From assembly GCA_003457135.1 (NCBI GenBank), contig DMSQ01000102.1, forward strand, positions 1 through 20,233: a stretch of 20,233 nucleotides of DNA, read 5' to 3'. Of this stretch, positions 15,259 through 20,233 are shown piece after piece; the first letter of the stretch is position 1; the number at the start of each line of letters is the position of its first letter. The notes below the pieces were generated by a model that was not told the origin of the DNA, searched no databases, and was given only the letters and a program-made list of their open reading frames with translations. The translations under genes and the position numbers were made by a program. Origin of the DNA: Prolixibacteraceae bacterium. Its GTDB lineage: Bacteria > Bacteroidota > Bacteroidia > Bacteroidales > Prolixibacteraceae.

Positions 15259-15638
15259 TTTCTGTTCGATTTAATTTTTTCAACCCAATCAGATGTGAAT
15301 TCGGGTGTGCATTTTTTCTGAAAACTCATTTTATAGTCATCATATCGCGCATTTATATTAAAAGCAGTAACTGTTGCAAAAAATATTTTTTGTTCTTCGT
15401 CTAAATCCAATCTGCACTTTTCAGCCAAGCTAAGAAGATTGTGAATAAATGGAGGATATTCATTGTTAGTTTTTAAATAAAGTGCTTTTAATAGTTTTTC
15501 TATCAATAAATGTCCAATAAATAAAGCCCAGTTATATTTATGATTTTCAAGCATCGTAATCATTGTATCAAAATCTTCGTCTGAATTTTCAGTCCAATAC
15601 TTGATTAGTTTTTCCTTGTTTATTTCTTTTTGCTGCAT
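15231..15638 (-). CDS. HEPN-domain protein (toxin-like partner of MNT)
   Basis: A 135-residue helical protein resembling the PF05168-type HEPN domain: LFIGHLLIEKLLKALYLK (39-56), the FIHNLLSLAEKC stretch (64-75, usually THDL) and NINARYDDY (94-102, the ARYP-like end motif). Many HEPN toxins are RNases with an RX4-6H motif. No such arginine-histidine pair is seen here near ARYDDY, so RNase activity is doubtful. It overlaps the MNT gene by 28 bases and precedes it. The AT-rich composition (sampled 60-base lines at 23% and 27% GC against 47% in recJ) suggests a transferred module. A -7 box lies only four bases before the ATG. Confidence 0.78.
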   Translation of the reverse strand: MQQKEINKEKLIKYWTENSDEDFDTMITMLENHKYNWALFIGHLLIEKLLKALYLKTNNEYPPFIHNLLSLAEKCRLDLDEEQKIFFATVTAFNINARYDDYKMSFQKKCTPEFTSDWVEKIKSNRKWIKKLIIQ

Positions 15639-15642
15639 TATT

Positions 15643-15650
15643 CAAAAGTA
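15643..15650 (-). promoter_or_regulatory. -7 box directly before the HEPN start, possible leaderless mRNA
   Basis: On the minus strand this octamer reads TACTTTTG, a TAnnTTTG match, and only four bases separate it from the ATG at 15638. If used, transcription would start at or next to the start codon. No TTG at the usual -33 distance was seen. The next in-frame Met is residue 26, inside the conserved domain, so a later start is unlikely. Confidence 0.4.
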
Positions 15651-15715
15651 CAAAAAAAAATCTGGTTTGTATATTGGTGGCATGTTTGGCATAAATACCT
15701 GAAACTGAAAACTGG

Positions 15716-15737
15716 ATAAAAAGGAGGACTCGCTCCT
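15716..15737 (-). terminator. Possible intrinsic terminator at the recJ 3' end
   Basis: On the minus strand the last codons of recJ run into AGGAG, a 6-base loop (CGAGTC) and CTCCT, followed by TTTTA. The stem is only 5 base pairs and overlaps the stop codon, so it is a weak candidate. Confidence 0.4.
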
Positions 15738-17457
15738 AATACTCCTTAGCCTGTATATCCCGAATGTAGAGCTGCAGATTGGTTTTCCCCTTGAATTCAT
15801 TTTCAGTAATCGAATAACAAATGTCGAAAGGTAACCCCTGAGTAATGGCATCAAAATGGTGCGACTGATTAAAAGCAATTCCGGCAAATTTTGATGAGTT
15901 GCTGGTTGGTTCGATCAGTTCAAGTTTTAAGTGTTCCTGATTTTTTCCTACTGCACGACTGGTTCCACTGTCGAGTACATTTTCGGTAACAAAAACCGGC
16001 ACCATGTTGTGTGGGCCAAAAGGTGCAAATTGCTTCAGTATGCGGTAGAATTTGGGAGTAATATCCGAAAGTAGTATTTTGGCTTCAGCCTCAATTGATT
16101 CAGTTTGCTGCTGGTTGGTAATTTGTTTTGTTACAATTTCTTCAAAGCGCTTCGAAAACTCGTAAATGTTCTCAATCTTCATTGTCAGGCCGGCTGCATA
16201 CATGTGTCCTCCATAAGATTCCAGCAAATCACTGCAGGCGCCAATAGCTTCATATAAATCAAAATCGCGCACCGACCGGGCCGATCCGGTTGCCAGACCA
16301 TTCGATTCGGTAAGTACCACAGTAGGGCGATAGAAGTGCTCGGTTAACCGCGATGCTACAATGCCGACAACTCCCTTGTGCCAGTCGCGGTTGTATAATA
16401 CTGTTGCATTTTTTGCCTCGTGTCCGGGATCACGTTCAATCATTTCCAACGCCTCCTGGGTAATGTCACGATCCAAAGTTTTCCTGATTTCGTTATACGA
16501 ATTTATTTCATCTCCCAAAAGCATCGCTTCCTTTTCGTTTGTTGCAGTTAAAATAGCAACCGATTTTTTACCGTGTTCGATCCTTCCTGAAGCATTGAGC
16601 CGGGGGCCAATTTTAAAAACGATATCACTCACCGATATTTCTTCTGAATTTAAACCCGAATATTGCATGATGGTTTTTAGGCCAATGCTGGGAGAGGAGT
16701 TGAGTTTCTTCAGCCCGTAGTGGGCCAGGACCCTGTTTTCGCCTGTTACTGGAACAATATCTGAAGCTATACTGACAACCAGTAAATCCAGAAGGTCAGC
16801 CAGTTCTGCAAATGGAATATGATTCTTTTTCGAAAATGCCTGAAGGAGCTTGAATCCTACACCGCAACCCGAAAGGTCTTTGTAGGGATAGGAGCAATCC
16901 AGCCTTTTAGGGTCCAGAACTGCAACGGCATCGGGTATAGTATCAGCGGGATTGTGATGGTCGCAAATGATAAAATCAATACCCAGGTCTTTGGCCATCT
17001 TTATTTTTTCAACTGCTTTAATTCCGCAGTCGAGCACAATCACCAGAGTTATTTTTTGTTCGGCAGCGAATAAGATACTGGTTTTCGAAATTCCGTATCC
17101 TTCTGAATATCTGTCGGGAATGTAATAGTCGAGATTTTTGATTCGGCTACGGAGAAATTGGTACATCATCGCGACCGATGTGGTGCCGTCAACATCATAA
17201 TCGCCATAGATTAAAACTTTCTCCTGATTGCCAATGGCCCTCTCAAGTCTCTCCACGGCCTTGTCCATATCTTTCATCAGAAAAGGGTCGTGGAGATCGG
17301 TTAATTTAGGTCTGAAAAAAGCCTGGGCTTCGGCATAGCTGGTAATGCCCCTTTGGGCTAAAAGATTGGCAATAATCATATTGACATTTAGCGCAGCCGA
17401 TAAATGTTTAATGATATTTATATCGCCTTCCTTTTTAATATTCCAGACTTTATCCAT
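15736..17457 (-). CDS. recJ: Single-stranded-DNA-specific 5'-3' exonuclease RecJ
   Basis: A 573-residue DHH-family nuclease acting in recombination and repair, with normal length. The DHH core shows GDYDVDGT (85-92), LDCG (142-145), CDHHNP (165-170, the DHH motif) and ASDIVP (231-236). FKIGPRLNASGR (281-292) follows, and the DHHA1 part has GSARS (391-395) and SYGGHMYAAG (414-423). An OB-fold-like region extends from about 450 to the end, with APFGPHN (478-484). All metal-binding motifs look intact. The gene is transcribed away from lysS, with a TATCTTTG box 41 bases before its ATG. The HEPN/MNT pair lies downstream, after a 97-base gap and a possible weak terminator. Confidence 0.97.
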   Translation of the reverse strand: MDKVWNIKKEGDINIIKHLSAALNVNMIIANLLAQRGITSYAEAQAFFRPKLTDLHDPFLMKDMDKAVERLERAIGNQEKVLIYGDYDVDGTTSVAMMYQFLRSRIKNLDYYIPDRYSEGYGISKTSILFAAEQKITLVIVLDCGIKAVEKIKMAKDLGIDFIICDHHNPADTIPDAVAVLDPKRLDCSYPYKDLSGCGVGFKLLQAFSKKNHIPFAELADLLDLLVVSIASDIVPVTGENRVLAHYGLKKLNSSPSIGLKTIMQYSGLNSEEISVSDIVFKIGPRLNASGRIEHGKKSVAILTATNEKEAMLLGDEINSYNEIRKTLDRDITQEALEMIERDPGHEAKNATVLYNRDWHKGVVGIVASRLTEHFYRPTVVLTESNGLATGSARSVRDFDLYEAIGACSDLLESYGGHMYAAGLTMKIENIYEFSKRFEEIVTKQITNQQQTESIEAEAKILLSDITPKFYRILKQFAPFGPHNMVPVFVTENVLDSGTSRAVGKNQEHLKLELIEPTSNSSKFAGIAFNQSHHFDAITQGLPFDICYSITENEFKGKTNLQLYIRDIQAKEY

Positions 17458-17498
17458 TCGTTTTTATTCAGAACAAGCTTGTTTTTACAAAAATTTCT

Positions 17499-17506
17499 CA
17501 AAGATA
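17499..17506 (-). promoter_or_regulatory. -7 box for recJ
   Basis: The minus strand reads TATCTTTG, matching TAnnTTTG, 41 bases before the recJ ATG. The same octamer on the plus strand serves lysS in the same gap. No TTG was seen at the usual -33 spacing. Confidence 0.45.
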
Positions 17507-17585
17507 AAAAATGAACGCAGATATGGAAAGTAATTGAATCACATTAATCCACATTTTGTTAATAAATTTGATTGTAATAGTTTGC

Positions 17586-17593
17586 TATCTTTG
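17586..17593 (+). promoter_or_regulatory. -7 box for lysS
   Basis: TATCTTTG, followed by GCGCAAA, matches TAnnTTTG and lies 38 bases before the lysS ATG. A TTG occurs 15 bases upstream, shorter than the usual 19-21 spacing, so only the -7 part is well supported. Confidence 0.5.
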
Positions 17594-17631
17594 GCGCAAA
17601 TTTTTTTGACATTTTAATTACTATCCACGAA

Positions 17632-19356
17632 ATGAGCCTATCTGAATTAAGCGAACAGGAACTGATAAGGAGAAATTCATTGCAAAAAATGAAAGAAATA
17701 GGAATTGATCCATATCCCGCTGCTGAGTTTCCGGTAAATGTTTCCACCTCTGAAATCAGGGAAAAATATAATCCTGAATTGGCTAATTACCAGGATGTTG
17801 TTCTGGCTGGCCGATTGATGAGCCGCCGCATTATGGGGAAAGCTTCTTTTGCTGAATTACAGGATTCTGCCGGAAGATTGCAGCTCTATATCAACCGCGA
17901 TGAAATTTGTCCGGATGAAGATAAAACCCTTTACAATGAAGTCTTTAAAAAGTTACTTGATATTGGCGACATTGTTGGAGTAAAAGGATATACATTTATT
18001 ACCCAGATGGGCGAACTTTCGGTGCATGTGAAGGAACTTACTGTACTCAGCAAATCACTTCGGCCTCTACCCGTCGTGAAGGAAAAAGATGGCCAGTTGT
18101 TTGATGCCGTTACCGATCCTGAATTGCGTTACCGCCAGCGATATGTTGACCTGATTGTCAACCCACAGGTGAAGGACACATTTATCAAGCGGTCAAAAAT
18201 CATCAATACCATGCGACAGTTTTTCAGCGAACAGGGTTTCCTTGAAGTTGAAACTCCGATTCTGCAATCCATTCCTGGTGGGGCAACAGCCCGTCCGTTC
18301 ATGACGCATCACAACGCATTAAATATTCCACTCTATTTAAGGGTTGCCAACGAACTTTACTTGAAACGCCTGATTGTTGGCGGGTTCGATGGGGTTTACG
18401 AATTTGCCAAAGACTTTCGTAACGAAGGAATGGATCGTACCCACAATCCGGAATTTACAGTGATGGAAATTTATGTAGCTTACAAAGACTACAAATGGAT
18501 GATGAATTTTACCGAAGAAATGGTTGAGCGGGTTGTGCTGGCCTTGCATGGAACAACGCAGGTTCAGCTTGGCGAGGTCAAGATTGATTACAAGCGGCCT
18601 TTTAAACGGGTGACTATGTACGATGCAATAAAAGAACATACCGGTATTGATATTTCAGGAAAAACCGAAGACGAACTTCGTGATATATGTAAAAAGCTCG
18701 GGCTGGAAACCGACCCAACCATGGGTAAAGGCAAACTGATTGATGAAATTTTCGGCGAGAAATGTGAACATCATTACATACAACCGACTTTTATTATTGA
18801 CTATCCGGTCGAAATGTCGCCGCTGACCAAGAAACACCGATCGGTTCCGGGCCTGACCGAACGCTTTGAACTGATGATAAACGGAAAAGAGCTGGCTAAT
18901 GCTTATTCTGAATTAAATGATCCAATTGAACAGCGCGAACGGTTTGAAGATCAGATGAAACTTTCGGAAAAAGGCGATGACGAAGCGATGTTTATTGATC
19001 AGGACTTTTTGCGTGCATTGGAATACGGAATGCCGCCAACTTCAGGAATGGGAATCGGGATAGACCGTTTGACCATGTTCATGACCAATAACTTATCCAT
19101 TCAGGATGTGCTTTTCTTTCCGCAGATGAAACCCGAAAAAACGGCTGATACTATTGATTCGGATGAGAAATTTCTGGAATTGGGCATTCCAGCCGAATGG
19201 ATTGAGGTCATCCGGAAAATAGGGTTAAAAAAGGTTAAAGATTTAAAAGAAGTTAAACCGGGCAAATTTTTTAACGACATTTGTGGTTTTAACAAAAAAA
19301 ATAAATTGGGCCTTAGTAACCCTTCATTGGATGAAGTGAACAAATGGTTGTCGTAA
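17632..19356 (+). CDS. lysS: Lysyl-tRNA synthetase, class II, with C-terminal extension
   Basis: A 574-residue class II aminoacyl-tRNA synthetase that charges tRNA-Lys. An N-terminal OB-fold anticodon-binding domain (about 55-140, VVLAGRLMSRRIMGKASF) precedes the catalytic domain. Motif 1 lies around EVETPILQSIPGGATARPF (205-223), motif 2 is DFRNEGMDRTHNPEFT (261-276) and motif 3 is GMGIGIDRL (472-480). The catalytic part ends near FFPQMKP (495-501), where enzymes such as that of E. coli stop. About 70 more residues follow, with GIPAEWIEVIRKIGLKKVKD (518-537), which look helical. This extension occurs in Bacteroidota LysRS. The gene is divergent from recJ and is followed by gpsA after 14 bases, so the two are probably cotranscribed. 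Confidence 0.97.
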   Translation: MSLSELSEQELIRRNSLQKMKEIGIDPYPAAEFPVNVSTSEIREKYNPELANYQDVVLAGRLMSRRIMGKASFAELQDSAGRLQLYINRDEICPDEDKTLYNEVFKKLLDIGDIVGVKGYTFITQMGELSVHVKELTVLSKSLRPLPVVKEKDGQLFDAVTDPELRYRQRYVDLIVNPQVKDTFIKRSKIINTMRQFFSEQGFLEVETPILQSIPGGATARPFMTHHNALNIPLYLRVANELYLKRLIVGGFDGVYEFAKDFRNEGMDRTHNPEFTVMEIYVAYKDYKWMMNFTEEMVERVVLALHGTTQVQLGEVKIDYKRPFKRVTMYDAIKEHTGIDISGKTEDELRDICKKLGLETDPTMGKGKLIDEIFGEKCEHHYIQPTFIIDYPVEMSPLTKKHRSVPGLTERFELMINGKELANAYSELNDPIEQRERFEDQMKLSEKGDDEAMFIDQDFLRALEYGMPPTSGMGIGIDRLTMFMTNNLSIQDVLFFPQMKPEKTADTIDSDEKFLELGIPAEWIEVIRKIGLKKVKDLKEVKPGKFFNDICGFNKKNKLGLSNPSLDEVNKWLS

Positions 19357-19370
19357 CCGGGAATATAACG

Positions 19371-20233
19371 ATGTTTGAAAATTCAAAAATAGCTATTATA
19401 GGAAGTGGAAGTTGGGCTACTGCGCTTGCAAAAATTCTCCTGCATAATGTTAACAGCGTTAACTGGTATTTCCGAAATCCCGATAATATTGAACAATTCA
19501 ATCGTTTTAAACACAATCCTAACTACTTGCGGGGTGTTGAATTCGATGTTAGCCGGTTAAATTTTTTTACTGATATAAACAAGGCAGTCGAAGATGTTGA
19601 CATTGTAATTCTTGCTATTCCTTCTGCATTTCTAAAAGATGCGATGAAGGAACTTACTGTTGATCTGAACCCAAAGTTCATAGTTTCGGCTATTAAAGGT
19701 ATTGTGCCTGAAGTTAATCTGATTGTTGGGCAATATCTTCATCAGTTTTTTAATATTCCTTACGAAAGGATTGGGGTCATTGCCGGTCCGTGCCATGCCG
19801 AAGAGGTAGCTTTGGAACGTTTGTCGTACCTGACTATTGCCTGTCCTGATGTGAAAAAGGCCCGTGCATTTGCTTTTAAGCTTGAATGTCCTTATATCCG
19901 GACCCATGTTTCCGACGATATTTACGGAACCGAATATGCCTCGGTACTCAAAAATGTGGTGGCCATTGCTTCCGGAATTGTGCATGGATTGCGTTATGGC
20001 GATAATTTCCAGGCAGTGCTGATTTCAAACGCCATTCAGGAAATCAAGCGTTTTGTTGACAAGGTTCACCCCATTACCCGCGATATCAAAAGCTCGGCCT
20101 ATCTGGGCGATTTACTGGTAACCGCTTATTCGCAATTCTCTCGAAACCGGACATTTGGTACCATGATCGGTAAAGGTTACTCAGTCCGTTCGGCACAACT
20201 CGAAATGCACATGGTTGCCGAAGGTTATTATGC
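19371..20233 (+). CDS. gpsA: NAD(P)-dependent glycerol-3-phosphate dehydrogenase, 3' end outside window
   Basis: The first 287 codons are present and the window ends inside the gene. The enzyme reduces dihydroxyacetone phosphate to sn-glycerol-3-phosphate for phospholipid synthesis. The Rossmann motif is IIGSGSWATAL (9-19); VSAIKGI (105-111) carries one conserved Lys, AGPCHAEEV (138-146) is the GPxxAxE-type loop, and SVLKNVVAIASG (191-202) holds the likely catalytic K194. GDLLVTAY (246-253) and SRNRTFG (257-263) are the substrate-site region. The start at 19371 gives the usual short lead into IAIIGSG. An in-frame ATG at 19344 would add nine residues and overlap lysS by 13 bases, and is less likely. 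It probably shares the lysS transcript. Confidence 0.95.
   Translation, partial: MFENSKIAIIGSGSWATALAKILLHNVNSVNWYFRNPDNIEQFNRFKHNPNYLRGVEFDVSRLNFFTDINKAVEDVDIVILAIPSAFLKDAMKELTVDLNPKFIVSAIKGIVPEVNLIVGQYLHQFFNIPYERIGVIAGPCHAEEVALERLSYLTIACPDVKKARAFAFKLECPYIRTHVSDDIYGTEYASVLKNVVAIASGIVHGLRYGDNFQAVLISNAIQEIKRFVDKVHPITRDIKSSAYLGDLLVTAYSQFSRNRTFGTMIGKGYSVRSAQLEMHMVAEGYY

Overview
The window looks like a chromosomal segment of a Bacteroidota bacterium, probably of the Bacteroidales/Marinilabiliales type. The reasons are -7 boxes of the form TAnnTTTG upstream of several genes, a LysRS with a long C-terminal extension, a GpsA with a GPCHAEE loop, PorV/PorQ-like and C-terminal-Phe outer-membrane barrels, and a HEPN/MNT pair. 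Species cannot be told from the sequence. No rRNA, tRNA, CRISPR array, transposase or phage gene was seen. Coding density is high and no gene-free stretch exceeds about 250 bases.

Region 1 (1-6216) is an AT-rich accessory locus for making or remodelling a cell-surface polysaccharide. A divergent, window-truncated membrane acyltransferase (acyltransferase-3 family) faces a two-gene operon. The operon encodes a membrane-anchored clan GH-A glycoside hydrolase/transglycosylase and a 1259-residue fusion of a cellulose-synthase-like GT2, a GH26-like domain and a third, GH-A-like domain. That third domain appears to be a decayed copy of the upstream hydrolase. This is the most unusual part of the window.

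Region 2 (6267-9192, minus strand) is a housekeeping run: hpt, adk, obg and a PAP2 phosphatase. A GTGCCT-rich inverted repeat lies between obg and the PAP2 gene. purE is divergent from hpt and ends at a clear intrinsic terminator.

Region 3 (9913-14534, plus strand) carries a PorV/PorQ-like barrel overlapping by one base with a secreted helix-hairpin-helix plus barrel protein. A PlsB/PlsC-like acyltransferase with its own consensus promoter and a HAD-family protein follow. An orphan LysO-type half-transporter gene converges on the HAD gene with a 2-base gap.

Region 4 (14923-15638, minus strand) is a small AT-rich HEPN/MNT toxin-antitoxin-like pair with overlapping genes. It sits between lysO and recJ and looks like an inserted module.

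Region 5 (15736-20233) is core again: recJ on the minus strand, divergent from lysS, which is followed 14 bases later by gpsA (cut by the window end). recJ and lysS have the same -7 octamer facing opposite ways.
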